A stretch of 64,000 nucleotides of DNA from Gari tellinella (taxonomy: Eukaryota; Mollusca; Bivalvia; Cardiida; Psammobiidae), in the NCBI GenBank assembly GCA_922989275.2, contig OV277857.1:8308001-8372000 (forward strand). The letters run 5' to 3'. Shown here piece after piece: positions 10,327 through 20,936 of this stretch. Made by a program: the position numbers and the translations under genes. The notes beneath the pieces were generated by a model. The model saw nothing but the letters and a program-made list of their open reading frames with translations. It was not told where the DNA came from and searched no databases. Positions within the stretch are counted from its first letter, which is position 1, and each line of letters opens with the position of its first letter.

Positions 10327-10341
10327 TTTGACACCTATGTT
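10327..10341. repeat. Target-site duplication of minus-strand LINE, 3' side
   Basis: TTTGACACCTATGTT is repeated exactly at 12803-12817, each preceded by a run of AT. Confidence 0.75.
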
Positions 10342-10859
10342 TAGTTTAAACATATTTTATTTCGAATATTTACAGAAATGGGGTCGGGCTACAAGTGCTC
10401 ACCACTTAGTTACAGCCCTCCCCCTCAGGTTTGATAACACAAAGAATGGACAATAATGACATTGTTAACATAAATATGTAAACAAAAACAAAATTTGCAA
10501 TATAGGTAGGAAATGCAGCAAACATAAGGTATAAAAAGACAAAATAGTGCTTTGTGAACATGTTGCATGTACTTGTGAAGGTGACTGCTAACCGCAAAGC
10601 AAAAGTAATACAGACTAACAACTGCATTACCATTGTCTTGCATTCAGCCGCCATCCGCCTCTTGTACCAATACACCATTAAACTACTGTATTTCGCATGT
10701 ATAAACTGAGCACCAAGACTCGTTTGTAAGTTATAAGATCATAATATAGTATTTGAATTTGAAGATCATGGTCAAGCCACGCGTTTGTAATATTTAAACC
10801 TTATATTTTAATTTCTGAATGATAATATAATTGCTGCATATCGAGAGTGGGAGAGATAG

Positions 10860-10925
10860 AAAGTGTAAATGAATGAGAGAGAGAGAGAGATAGAAAGAGA
10901 GAGAAAAGAGAGAGAGAGAGAGAGC
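10860..10925. repeat. (GA)n microsatellite
   Basis: GAGAGAGAGAGAGATAGAAAG and similar purine runs within the LINE-A 3' region. Confidence 0.9.
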
Positions 10926-10981
10926 ATCCAAACATAGTATTTAAGGGACTGTTGGCTCGTTGAGAGACCAAAGGTTGTTTT

Positions 10982-12810
10982 CTATGTATATTTGAACCGG
11001 CAACTTGTTTTAATAAAATAGTGCACTGCTTCGAAAATCACCAAGTTATCGTTGTAAGACAATTGATCATTTCCATATAAAAAAAGTTCACAGCTTAAAG
11101 GTTGGAAAATTCTGGTTTTCTGCAACAAGAGCTGTCTTTGTTCTCTATATTTTGTACAGTGGAAAAAATTATGATCGCTATTTTCAACCACATTAAAACA
11201 TGAACAATAAGGATTTATAGCAATATGATTATTAAAGAGATCATTATTTAGATCTCTGCAATTATTACGTAACCTTGCATGTAAGACAGCTAGATAGCGT
11301 TTACCTTGAAAATAACGATGTTTTACATTTATCTTGTTTGGATTTGCGCAAATCCTTGCTTTAACCCTTTACCTGATAGCCTAGTTATAATATTGAAGAC
11401 AGGTCACCACTTAAAGCAGGTTGAAAGTAAAGCAGAATGTGCCTTAAGGCACATTCTGCTTTACTTTCAGCCTGCTTTAAGCTAAAATCTGCTAGGCTAT
11501 ATAAAATATTTGTAATGGTTATTGTTCATGAGGGTATAAACTGGAACTATTTTCTTCAGCGGAGGAATAAATTAAATACGCTAAAAGTCGCTTCTATGGG
11601 GGAAAGGGTTAAAGGATGAAAAAGTAGAAATATTTCGGATACTGGTGTCTAAAGAGTTCCAGATTACTATTGACGATGGAATACAAGATTTTTTAAATAA
11701 ACTAGTCCTTGTAAAAGGTAAAGTAAAATTTTCACTATCCCTTAGTGGGTAATTTGACATATTTCTTTGCGACGGTAGTAAGTCTGTGATATAAGACGGG
11801 ACACTATTGTTAAAGGCTTTGTACATAAAACACAATTTTTGGTTATTACGCCTGACTGACAGTGATTCCCATCCACATTCATTGTATAAATTTTCTAGAG
11901 AAACAGATCTTGTGAGGCCTGTGACAATTCGTGCAGCTTCATTTGCAATAGGTCAAGCGAAGTTGAGCAGCTAATTGAGCACCCGTCCCAAACTATTGAT
12001 GAGTATTCAAGAACTGGTCTTATATAAGATAAATATATTTGATTTAATGCTTGCCTATTTAAAACAAATTTCAATTTTCTCATTATACCAACAACTTTCC
12101 ATGCAGAACTTAAAATATTATCAATATGTGTATTCCATTTACCTTTGTTATTGATTGTCAAACCCAAATGCTTGTGGTTTTCGACAAAGTCTATATTGGT
12201 ATTTTCAAATATCAAGTTAGGTGAATGATCATAATTTTTTAAACAGAAAAACATTGCCTCGGTTTTATTGGGGTTAAAAGTTACTAGCCATTGCTTAGCC
12301 CAAGATGAAATACAACGTAAATCGTGATTTGTAATCCCTTCCATATCTTCAATAGACACTGTAGAATAAAACAAAGAGCTATCATCAGCATATAATCTGG
12401 TCAGGCTTAACAATTTATCGGCTATATCATTCACATAGATTAAGAATAGAAGAGGTCCTAAGACTGAGCCCTGAGGTACGCCTGCATTTGTAGAGTTTAA
12501 TTTGGATCTTGTAAACTGTAGAACAACTGTTTGTTTTCTACCACTTAAGTAGTCTGTTAACCAGTTTAAAACATTCCCCCCAATACCATTTTCTCTTAGT
12601 TTAAAAAAGGCCCTTATGCCAAACTCTGTCGAACGCCTTCGAAATATCACAAAATACCATACATGCATATTGTTTATTGTCGATGGCTTCACAGATGTGA
12701 TGATAAATATCAATTAGCTGATAAGTTGTTGAGTGGGTTGGTAAAAAACCGGACTGATATTTGTATAGCAAGTTACAGTCTAAAAGAAAATTATATATAT
12801 ATTTTGACAC
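10982..12810 (-). pseudogene. Reverse transcriptase of LINE-A, one frameshift and one insertion
   Basis: From 12810 downward the protein shows YKYQSGFLPTHSTTYQLID and the RT motif A FCDISKAFDRVWHKG. A single frameshift near 12603 passes to the frame with AGVPQGSVLGPLLFLIYVND, then motif C YADDS (near 12385), an HLGL-type motif and the connection region to 11895. The frame changes again near 11850 (MCFMYKAFNNSVPSYITDLL). The TTAA-4 element sits in the C-terminal part; joining across one TTAA keeps the frame open and leads to KRYLAVLHARLRNNC and a final Cys/His motif (ENSDHNFFHC) near 11170. Domain order is typical of Jockey-superfamily ORF2 lacking the endonuclease, lost by 5' truncation. Confidence 0.8.
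11361..11612. mobile_element. TTAA-4 element inserted in LINE-A
   Basis: TTAA at 11361-11364 and 11609-11612, ends TTAACCCTTTACCTGATAG and GGGGGAAAGGGTTAA, central cassette II with GCAGAATGTGCCTTAAGGC. Removing it with one TTAA restores the LINE reading frame, fixing its boundaries. Confidence 0.9.
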
Positions 12811-12817
12811 CTATGTT
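12803..12817. repeat. Target-site duplication of LINE-A, 5' side
   Basis: Exact copy of 10327-10341. Confidence 0.75.
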
Positions 12818-12985
12818 GCTGTTGAAAACTTAAGGGGAACCTTCATTTATTAGCAAACATTTTTCGGCTGCTGAAGTGGGTTTGAAGACATTTGATCTTG
12901 ATAGAAATCAGTTTGCAATGCCACCCAAGGTTGCGATTATCTACAAACTTCATTTCCCAAAAGACAAGCATTTACGTGTATCTGT

Positions 12986-13235
12986 TACAGTGGATAATCT
13001 GTTATTCTTTCCCGTTTAAACGCAAACGTACGCAAACGCAAAGCACTAAAACGTAGAAAAGTACAACTTTTGGACAATTCTGATAATTCATGTTTATCTT
13101 GGTGGCAAACAGTTTGGAGCCTGATCAGACGCCGGGTTACCCGGCGTCTGATCTGGCTCCAAACTGTTTGCACTGCAAATAAGAGTTTTAGCGCAAACGC
13201 ATTTATTGGGAAATAATAACACATTCTCCACTGTT
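12986..13235 (-). mobile_element. TA-1 miniature element
   Basis: TACAGTGGATAATCTGTTAT at the left, CATTCTCCACTGTTA at the right, cassette I in the centre. Confidence 0.85.
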
Positions 13236-13395
13236 AACTGTTATCACATACTCGGCATACTTGTGTCATACAATGTATTGTAAGTAACTGTTCTGTAAGA
13301 GATAAACTGTAAGCTGTTTTTGTATTCAACAAATATTAACACCCTCGTGATATTAATGTTTAGTCTTCTTTGTATTATTCGATTCCTCATACATG

Positions 13396-13615
13396 TACAG
13401 TAAAACCTCTTTATAAAACCTCTCTATAACGGCCACTAAAACTTAGACTAATTGATCGTATAAATGACAGGTGACAGTTTAAAGCAAGGTGAAAGTAAAA
13501 CAGAAAGCTCCTTAAGCTTTCTGTTTTACATTTTCCATACTTTAAGCAGTCACCTTTCGAAAACACCTAATAAATGATCACATTTTAGTTGTTGTTATAG
13601 AGAGGTTTTACTGTA
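13396..13615. mobile_element. TA-3 miniature element
   Basis: TACAGTAAAACCTCTTTATA and the inverse ATAGAGAGGTTTTACTGTA, TA at each end. Cassette II variant (GAAAGTAAAACAGAAAGCTC and inverse) in the centre, flanked by GACAGGTGACAG and GCAGTCACC. Confidence 0.85.
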
Positions 13616-13935
13616 GTATGACAGAAAACTGAAGGAAACTCTATCTGTTTAAAACACCCATCCGTCTTAAATGCTAAAATGTTATTGGAGATGGATCAAT
13701 TATTCTCCAGTCTAGTCGGCGTCTCTTCTGGGCCAAATCTGTTTGCATTATGTATTCGATCGAAGTGTGCAGTGCAGATGGTTGAATAGGAAATACCAAA
13801 TGTTTCGTAAGCACTGGTCGTATTCAGTAAACACTGCCAAATGACCCAAAAAGGCGGTTAATTGTTTCATTGACACTAATATATATACAAATGTAGTTTT
13901 ATACACAACATTTATTGTGAGGTTAAACATTTACT
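13616..13935. other. Unassigned sequence with one cassette I arm
   Basis: TCGGCGTCTCTTCTGGGCC and AAATCTGTTTGCA near 13715-13750 form a lone arm. Nothing else recognised. Confidence 0.4.
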
Positions 13936-14390
13936 CCTTTAACTCTTTCTGCATAGCCTGTTTCTTGTTTTAGGACAGGTGACCGATTAAAGCAATTTAA
14001 AAGTAAAGTAGAATGCGCTTTAAGGTGCATTCTGTTTTTCTTTCAGCCTGATTTAATCCACACCTTGCTGTTATATAGAAATTATTTCTTATGGTGCAGT
14101 GGATAATCTGTTATTCTTTCCCAATAAACACGTTTACGCTAAAACTATTATTTGCAGTGCAAACAGTTTGGAGCCAGATCAGATGCCGGGTAACCCGGCG
14201 TCTGATCAGGCTCCAAACTGTTTGCCATCAAGATAAACATGAATTATCAGAATTGTCCACAAGTTGTACTTTTCTACGTTTCAGTGTTTTGCGTTTGCGT
14301 ACGTTTGCGTTTAAACGGGAAAGAATAACAGATTCTCCACTGTACATATTCATGAATGTTTAAATTATAACTATTTCCTTAGAACAGTTT
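13936..14390. mobile_element. TTAA-4 element interrupted by TA-1
   Basis: CTTTAACTCTTTCTGCATAG starts the element, cassette II follows (13985-14060), and after the TA-1 insert the expected TATTCATGAATG...AACTATTTCCTTAG resumes at 14345. Confidence 0.65.
14094..14344 (+). mobile_element. TA-1 element nested in TTAA-4
   Basis: TGCAGTGGATAATCTGTTAT to GATTCTCCACTGTA with central cassette I. The left terminal T-G replaces the usual TA. Confidence 0.8.
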
Positions 14391-14584
14391 TGCACCTGAA
14401 CAGTAGCTGAGTTGTTTCGTCTCTTTGATTAGACTCTATACTATTAGATACTCACATTGATATAACTGAACGAAACTGTTTTAAAGATACTTTTTTGAGA
14501 AATAAGTACAGGCGACATATATAAGGAGATGCTATCATATTCGTTGCAACTGTTGAAATATTGCCATAAATAAACAATCGTTAC

Positions 14585-14785
14585 CGTTTGATAACAATCT
14601 AAGACACGTGTCGCCCACTTTGCACTTTGCTGAAATTGCTGGATTGCCAGTTCTTGCTTTATTACGATATCTCTTGGGAAATATCTAAGAATACCGTAAT
14701 CCTCCATTAAATGTACCCGCTCTGCACGATTAATTCCGCTTCCAAATATCTGCCGAATTATTCTACAATCAAACAGTCTTTTCAC
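14585..14785 (-). CDS. Unrecognised open stretch, possible host exon
   Basis: On the minus strand a non-repetitive protein-like stretch includes NRAERVHLMEDYGILRYFPR and IVIKQELAIQQFQQSAKW. It has mixed charged and hydrophobic residues, no low complexity, and no second copy in this window. TTGATTGTAG just upstream could be a splice acceptor and CAAACGGTAACG near 14590 a donor. The open frame itself runs on to 14444, where it becomes compositionally biased. I do not recognise a family. It may be an exon of an undetected gene, an old retrocopy, or chance. Confidence 0.25.
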
Positions 14786-14910
14786 GCAAAGTAATATTTC
14801 GTGCGTTACATTTTTACCCTTTTCGTGAGTTACACTTTACTTTTGTTCTTTTAGATTTTGTTTTAGTTTTAGAAACCATAATAGTTCAGAGTGTCAAATT
14901 GTTGTGGATT

Positions 14911-14934
14911 GAATGAATGAATGAATGAATGAAA
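14911..14934. repeat. (GAAT)n microsatellite
   Basis: Six units of GAAT. Confidence 0.9.
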
Positions 14935-15020
14935 GGTGTTTTACGGCCCATCGACACAAAGATGTTTAGGATGTTGTGGGATTGTGATGAAACTTTGCGT
15001 TAACAGTGTCTCATCTGGAT

Positions 15021-15254
15021 TTAACCCATTTATACCCTGTGGATTCTTCCATGTTTATATATTGGATTAGTCAATTTTTTATCAAAGGGATGCCTGGTCA
15101 AAATTTTCATTTTCATTTTGTTTTATATTGAAATTCCTATCAGCAAACAGTGTGGACTCTGATCAGACGCTGCATAAAGCGGCGTCTGATCAGAGCCTAC
15201 ACTGTTTGCTGATAGGAATTTCAATATATGGGACCGTGGGCACAAATGGGTTAA
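15021..15254. mobile_element. TTAA-1 miniature element
   Basis: TTAACCCATTTATACCC at the left and GGCACAAATGGGTTAA at the right, TTAA at both ends. Interior GGGATGCCTGGTCAAAATT, TTTTATATTGAAATTCC, then a perfect cassette I variant (GTGTGGACTCTGATCAGACG and inverse). Confidence 0.85.
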
Positions 15255-15312
15255 ACTGTTTACATATAAAATACTGTGTAAGCTTGCTATTCGATAAGTA
15301 CTGAATCCCTAA

Positions 15313-15498
15313 TTAACTATTTCACTGCCAGTGGCGTCAAAAGGCGACTTTGCAAACAGTTTTGATGTTGATCAGACGTCGCGTAACGCGGCGTCTGATC
15401 AAGATCCAAAATGTTTGGCAATCTAATAGATATTTCTTTAGTCAAAGAATTCCTTAATCTGACTTAAAATGTTGTAGACTTGGCAGTGAAATAGTAAA
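15313..15498. mobile_element. TTAA-3 miniature element
   Basis: TTAACTATTTCACTGCCAG at the left pairs with TTGGCAGTGAAATAGTAAAA at the right. Central cassette I (GATCAGACGTCGCGTAACGC and inverse). Confidence 0.7.
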
Positions 15499-15675
15499 AT
15501 TATGTTTTAAATATCATCTTCCCCAGGAGGTTTTAAATGGGGTTTTACGGTATTTGAAGGTTGTTTACGAGCAATCAGTTTGGTGTTCACCATATAGTAT
15601 ATGCTATGTGACACAGTGCAGTCTTTCTACAACAACACTCAATGATAGACCGTGGCCGTGTGTGCTGTTTAGAAG

Positions 15676-16285
15676 TACAGTGCTCCTTCTCTACAGCAAC
15701 ACCCCATACAGTGGAGAATCTGTTATTCTTTCCCGTTTAAACGCAAACGTACGCAAACGCAAAGCGCAAAAAGGTAGAACAACTTTTGGACAATTCTGGT
15801 AATTCTTGTTTATCTTGGTGGCAAACAGTTTGGAGCCTGATCAGACGCCGGGTTACCCGGCGTCTGATCTGGCTCCAAACTGTTTGCACTGCAAATAATA
15901 GTTTTAGCGTAAACGCGTTTATTGGGAAAGAATAACAGATTATCCACTGTAGGAGACAACGATGTGTGTGCTGTTCTGAAGTTGTTGTAGGGAGGAAAAC
16001 TGGCTTACATTTACAATAAGGCTTGAATGCAGTTCAGACGCCGCGTTACGCGGCGTCTCATCTGGATGCAAGCTGTTTGTCACTCATTTTGTTTTGTTTA
16101 TGTCAACATATCCAATATGTGACTGTGAGAAAAACAACAGGCGTCATTTTTAAGAGGACTATATTGCAGCCTTGACCAGATTGAATATACTAGTCTTGAT
16201 AAGGAAACAGCGACAAGTTGTTTTGTAAGTACGGAATCGTTGTTAAGAGTGCCGTTGTTTGGAGGGAGTTTTGTAGTTGTAATAG
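15676..16285 (-). mobile_element. TA-4 element interrupted by TA-1
   Basis: TACAGTGCTCCTTCTCTACA at the left end; after the TA-1 insert the sequence resumes GGAGACAACGATGTGTG, the expected continuation of the family end. Then cassette I (CAGACGCCGCGTTACGCGGC), GTCACTCATTTTG and the far end with GCCGTTGTTTGGAGGGAG. Confidence 0.75.
15707..15951 (-). mobile_element. TA-1 element nested in TA-4
   Basis: TACAGTGGAGAATCTGTTAT to GATTATCCACTGTA; TA duplicated at both sides inside the host element. Confidence 0.9.
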
Positions 16286-16520
16286 GGAAGGAAATTTAAT
16301 ACCTTTAGAGTACTTTTGAAAACAGCATACATGTAACACTGCTTCTGATCTGCGTTCAAATTGGTTGTCACTCGTCTTTATGTTTTTCAGCCAAAATGCC
16401 CAATATGTAACATTGAGAAAAACAGCAGACGACAGTTTTAAGCAGACAATATTTCGGAGATGAAAATGTTAGACATAATTTTATACTTACTTATCTTGTT
16501 TGAGGAACCGCGGTACGCGG
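16286..16520 (-). mobile_element. TA-4 fragment
   Basis: CTTCTGATCTGCGTTCAAAT, TTGTCACTCGTCTTTATG and AAACAGCAGACGACAGTTTT occur in family order, but both ends are missing. Confidence 0.5.
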
Positions 16521-16654
16521 TATCAACAACATTCTCAGATTATCTTCGTTATTCGGCAACTATTCTTATAACTTCTACACGCAAGTCTTTTCTAGAGCGA
16601 GTACTGCAGTGCTAACTCTAAAACAATGGAGAACAAGGGCAAACGTTGTAGAAA

Positions 16655-16990
16655 CACCGTTTTTCTTTCCCATTCAAGCGCAAACGAACAAAAAAGCATT
16701 GTAATGAAACGAAAAACAAACCAAAATGTCAGGAATAACAATTAACAAATTAGATATGTTAATTAAACATGTTTCCTATACAGTGACTTAAATGTTTGTC
16801 AATTTACCAAATATTGAAAAACAATCCTAAATAGACATACAATTGGTAACAACATGTGGGCTAGCCTACCTGAAGTTTATAAAACAAGTGAATTAACCAT
16901 TCACTGCTTCTCAAGTTCAAAGTCTTTATATCTCTGAGTTGCTAAGTTTTGAGACTGCTCAGACGCCATGTCAGTTTTAAGGCTCCAATC
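16655..16990. repeat. Worn TA-1 and TTAA-3 fragments
   Basis: TTTCTTTCCCATTCAAGCGC near 16670 is a TA-1 end. TTAACCATTCACTGCTTCTC near 16895 starts like TTAA-3 and is followed by weak cassette I arms to 16990. Confidence 0.35.
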
Positions 16991-18472
16991 TGTTTGCAAT
17001 GGGCATAATAGTTTTATCATTTATAACCGCGTGTTGTTTCGAAAGAATATCATCACGTTTTTACCAATGTGCATAATGAAGGTAAGTATAATTGACTTGA
17101 TACACGAGATAATGCTTTTCATGTTTGTAAAACTCGTATTTTATTTATTCATTTATTTTCAGTATACAACATGACAGTTTATCACTGTGACAGTTAAAAT
17201 TCAATATCTAAGCTATATACTGCCACTCAAATAATACAGCTATCCGTATCCCGATATGGCTGTCGCTTAAAGTTACGGAAAAAATAGAGTCCAATATTTA
17301 TCTGACTTTCAGTTTTAGAATCTTCCAAACTAAAATTAAAACGGGCAGGCCAGAATAAAACATATTTTTAATGATTTTACCGGGAGTATTGGTTCGAATG
17401 TTATCTATACATTTCATTTTTTTTTTGCAGTGATGTCAACAACCCGCTTATCACTCAGTTAACTTCACTTTCTATCCTCTTCCCTTTCTACCCATACCCT
17501 TCTTACATTACAATAATGAAAATCATAGTTTTTTCAACCATCACCCCGCCGTAGCCCGAAATCTTCGAAAGCATAGCATTCACTAGTATCCGACATTTCG
17601 TCCAGTTGTTAAAGCAAACAATCATTTACATAATTTGGCTCGCATTCTATAAAACATATAGATGGCACAGTGTATTTGCATAATCATTGATAAATGATGT
17701 AGTATTTTATCCACAATAAATAGAAAGCATGAAATAAAACGTACATTTCCAGTGAGGTCGACGCATATTTAAGGTTTCTACTTACTAATAACAATTAAAA
17801 TATTACTACTCGTTGTAGTTTTGTTAATTCGGGCAATTGAGACAATCATTAATTATTACGACATGTACATAGTACGAACATGACATAGGATTTAAATTCA
17901 TTAAGTTTGCAAAACGTAAAAGGTTAACGAATGAACATATTGAATATTAAAAGTCCAAATTTAAATATACACAGTTTGCAGATGTATGATAGTTGTTAAA
18001 GTGTTTCATCGATTTAGTAAACCTTTCAAAAGTTATTTTTGGTTAGGATAAAAACTACATGAATTTTTATACTAGCAATGCTATTATGTACAGAAAGTAT
18101 GTCTCCTTTGTGGGACGAATCAACACCTACCTTTCAGTTGGCGTTGTTAATTGAATACGCTTCTGGCGTTTGCCTTTTTCTACAAGGAAATTGGCTATGC
18201 TCTTCTTTCGCTTTTCTTCTACCATTTGCAAAATGGTGCAAGTAACAGAAGTTCTACATAAATTATGGTCGTCGAATTCTGACAGTTACCTTTGCTTACC
18301 GATAAACGTCAGTTTTTAATTTAGATCGGTCGCCTATGAACTCGGCTACTGAACAGAACCCAAGCTCATACACATTATATTCCCATGTAAATAAATCCCT
18401 CAAAATTTTAGATTCTCAGAGTCGGTTTCCTACACCATAAAGAATTCCCTCGGTGTTTGGACCATTTTTAAC
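16991..18472. other. 1.5 kb AT-rich stretch, nothing recognised
   Basis: No supported gene, paired termini or tandem repeat; one of the few parts without an obvious miniature element. Confidence 0.45.
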
Positions 18473-18715
18473 CAATTACCCCCATAAATACGTTTTAGCG
18501 CCTTTTATTTATTCCTCCACTGAAGAAAAATAGTTCCAATTTACACAGTTAAGATTATGTACCATTAGAAATATTTTCCTTATCATAGCAGATATTAGCT
18601 TGAAAAAGACTGAAAGTAAAGCAGAATGTGCCTTAAGGCTCATTCTGCTTTACTTTTAACCTGCTTTCAGTGGTCATTTATCTTCATTTCTAGAAACAGG
18701 CTATGTGGCAACTTT
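18473..18715. mobile_element. TTAA-4 miniature element
   Basis: ATTACCCCCATAAATACG, TATTTATTCCTCCACTGAAG and cassette II (GCAGAATGTGCCTTAAGGC) lead to AAACAGGCTATGTGG. Terminal TTAA sites have decayed. Confidence 0.7.
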
Positions 18716-18827
18716 GACTTAAGATATATTGAAATGAGTGTCAAGTAGTTTTTATCCCGATACGGGGTGTTCCGCAGCATCTTATCAAGTTCCAACCTGG
18801 TTGCAAATAACCGTTGTACACGGGTAT

Positions 18828-19077
18828 TACAGTGGAGAATATGTTATTATTTCCCGTTGAAACGCAAACGTACGCAAACGCAAAGCACTAAAACGTAGAA
18901 AAGAACAACTTTTGGACAATTGTGATAATTTGTGTTTATCTTGAGGGCAAACAGTTTGGAGCCTGATCAGACGCCGGGTTACCCGGCGTCTGTTCTGGCT
19001 CCAAACTGTTTGCACTGCAAATAATAGTTTTAGCGTGAACGCGTTTATTGGGAAAGAATAACAGGTTCTCCACTGTA
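18828..19077 (-). mobile_element. TA-1 miniature element
   Basis: TACAGTGGAGAATATGTTAT to GGTTCTCCACTGTA, central cassette I. Confidence 0.9.
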
Positions 19078-19919
19078 GCAGTGCAGGGTTCATTTCAAAG
19101 TTTCTGAAAAGTTCTCTGCTGCATATCTTAAATGTCTATATATAGTTTCTATTTTACATCGATTAGATGTGTATTCGCCACATGCGCGTATCTTGAGAGT
19201 GGTTCCGACCATCAACCAACCGAAAAAAATCTTGAAAATGGAAAGAAGACTCAAACACCGAATTTACTTTGTGCTTTATTCTGTCCTGTTTAAATGAAAT
19301 GTGATTCAGTAAAGGACAGAAAGAATCAATTTTTTTTAAAGTATCGACTTTTTGTTTCTCAATGTTATTGGCAACCTAATCAGACGCAAGGGAAATAGGC
19401 AAATCAAACTAACGTTTTGAGAATATAAGAATCCGCCATGAGTGTTTATATAGGATAGGAATGTATCCGTCGATGGTCAGAAAATTCACGCAGAGACGAG
19501 GTTTAACATTCCAAAAAATGTTAGATGTTTGTCGCCCATTTAAATTATTATAACATGAGACAAATAACCAACTAATGGCACTATGTGTGTACAGTTCTTC
19601 TCCGCAAAAATATAACGTTGTTTATAGTATATACCGTTGGGGTTTGTACTCATAATGACGTAAGAAAAATGTAATGACGGCGTTATCACAAATTACATCA
19701 TTAAATGTAGGTGACACGCGTCACTTGTGGTTAGAAAGGGCAAACAATTTAGGTCAAGGCTATAGATGACAGATTTATTCCCTTTGAGGCACATCCCTAT
19801 CCCATAAAGGCAAAATTGGTCAAAATAAACGTATCTATTTAGATAGAATAATAATGTTTTCTCCTCTGTATGTTCAATATTCTTGGTACGGCCTCCCCTT
19901 AGAAACATTGCATGATCCG
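19078..19919. other. Unassigned AT-rich sequence
   Basis: No element ends or credible coding sequence seen. Confidence 0.4.
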
Positions 19920-20130
19920 CTCATGCGTTATCAACAAACCACTTTCACAATTCATCATAGACTGAAGAGTACACTTAAGTCGATTAATGTGTCTAAAAAT
20001 ATCTGCTAATGCAAACAAATAAATAAAGTATTCAATAACACACGTCCTTGCTAAGCCTAGACAAACGGCGAGCGATGCATTATTTATTAATATTTCATTA
20101 TTCTAGGAAAACGTGCTGAAATGACAGACA
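19920..20130. repeat. Diverged dispersed repeat U (copy 1 of 5)
   Basis: TATCAACAAACCACTTTCAC, GTACACTTAAGTCGATTAAT, AATATCTGCTAATGC and TCTAGGAAAACGTG align in order with 25235-25450, 26370-26690, 38620-38820 and 41710-42240. No termini or coding content recognised. Confidence 0.5.
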
Positions 20131-20149
20131 GTCTCAATGGGTTTAGAAC

Positions 20150-20193
20150 GTTTCAGAATGATCTCAGACTCTTCTCAAACGCTTTATAACAAT
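20150..20193. mobile_element. FB-2 fragment
   Basis: ATCTCAGACTCTTCTCAAAC and GCTTTATAACAATGGGTA match one arm of FB-2. Confidence 0.5.
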
Positions 20194-20194
20194 G

Positions 20195-20425
20195 GGTACA
20201 GACAACGTGTTACAGTGTAATATCCAGACATTAGACCGATTACATTGAAATGTAATCGGTTACTTTCGATTACGATTACAGCAAATGCGATTACGAGTAC
20301 GGTTACTTTTGAAAATTACAGAGTCTGTAATCGATTAAATTAAGATTACTTGAAAAACGTAATCGCAATTACATTTCGATTACATCGATTACATGGGAGA
20401 ATTTTAAGGCAATTACACTGACTAT
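20195..20425. repeat. GTAATCGATTAC-rich element, copy 1
   Basis: More than ten occurrences of GATTAC or GTAATC in both orientations, with ACCGATTACATTGAAATG near the left and CGATTACATCGATTACATGG near the right. A similar block lies at 23385-23585. Confidence 0.6.
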
Positions 20426-20724
20426 GATAATTATCATTAAACTATTTTATTAATGTAAGTTTGATGTGGGTCTTGTAGATCCCTATATAAATGCCCCACA
20501 CAGTTTGCATTTTGCTTTCACTCGTCCTGAAGTATCCACGAGTATCTCAAAGAACTTTAATGCCATAACTTAAGTTATAACAGCAGCAACACGTACATTC
20601 AATGGCATTGACTATATTAATATGTGGTGTATATAAAGTCCTCTTGAACATAAGCACTTAGTGTTGTCATCGTTATGGCTTAACTTAAATCGTAAAAAGA
20701 AACGAAGAATAGGACGGTGAATTA

Positions 20725-20936
20725 AAGTTTGTTAAACCTGACTATTACCACCACTTAAAAAACGGCTAACTTTTTATATAAAATGCAAGTGACAGCTTAA
20801 AGAAAGGTAAGAGTAAAACAGAAAACTCTATTAGGAGCTTTCTGTTTTACTTTAGCATTGCTTTAAGCAGTCGTCTGCCTTGAACACAAAATAATTAATG
20901 TAATTGAGTGGTCGTAAATGAGGGATTTTACTGTAA
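20725..20936. mobile_element. TA-3 miniature element
   Basis: The left end is worn (TTGTTAAACCTGACTATTAC); cassette II is clear (GAGTAAAACAGAAAACTC and inverse), and the right end reads GAGTGGTCGTAAATGAGG then TTTTACTGTA. Confidence 0.65.

Larger units (their letters stand above)
10342..12802 (-). mobile_element. 5'-truncated non-LTR retrotransposon (Jockey/CR1-like), LINE-A
   Basis: Bounded by 15-bp direct repeats. Read on the minus strand it starts inside the RT region, runs through the RT and a C-terminal region, then a 3' untranslated region of several hundred bases ending near an AT run. A TTAA-4 element (11361-11612) was inserted later. Clade call rests on RT motifs only. Confidence 0.75.
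14391..15020. other. Sparse region with one candidate exon and a GAAT repeat
   Basis: Apart from the separately listed open frame and tetranucleotide repeat I recognise only a short cassette I arm near 14995-15015. Confidence 0.4.

Noticed and set aside
10406..10678. Hydrophobic 90-residue minus-strand frame
   Set aside because: It lies in the 3' region of LINE-A after the coding end; two overlapping frames are open, which fits AT-rich composition.
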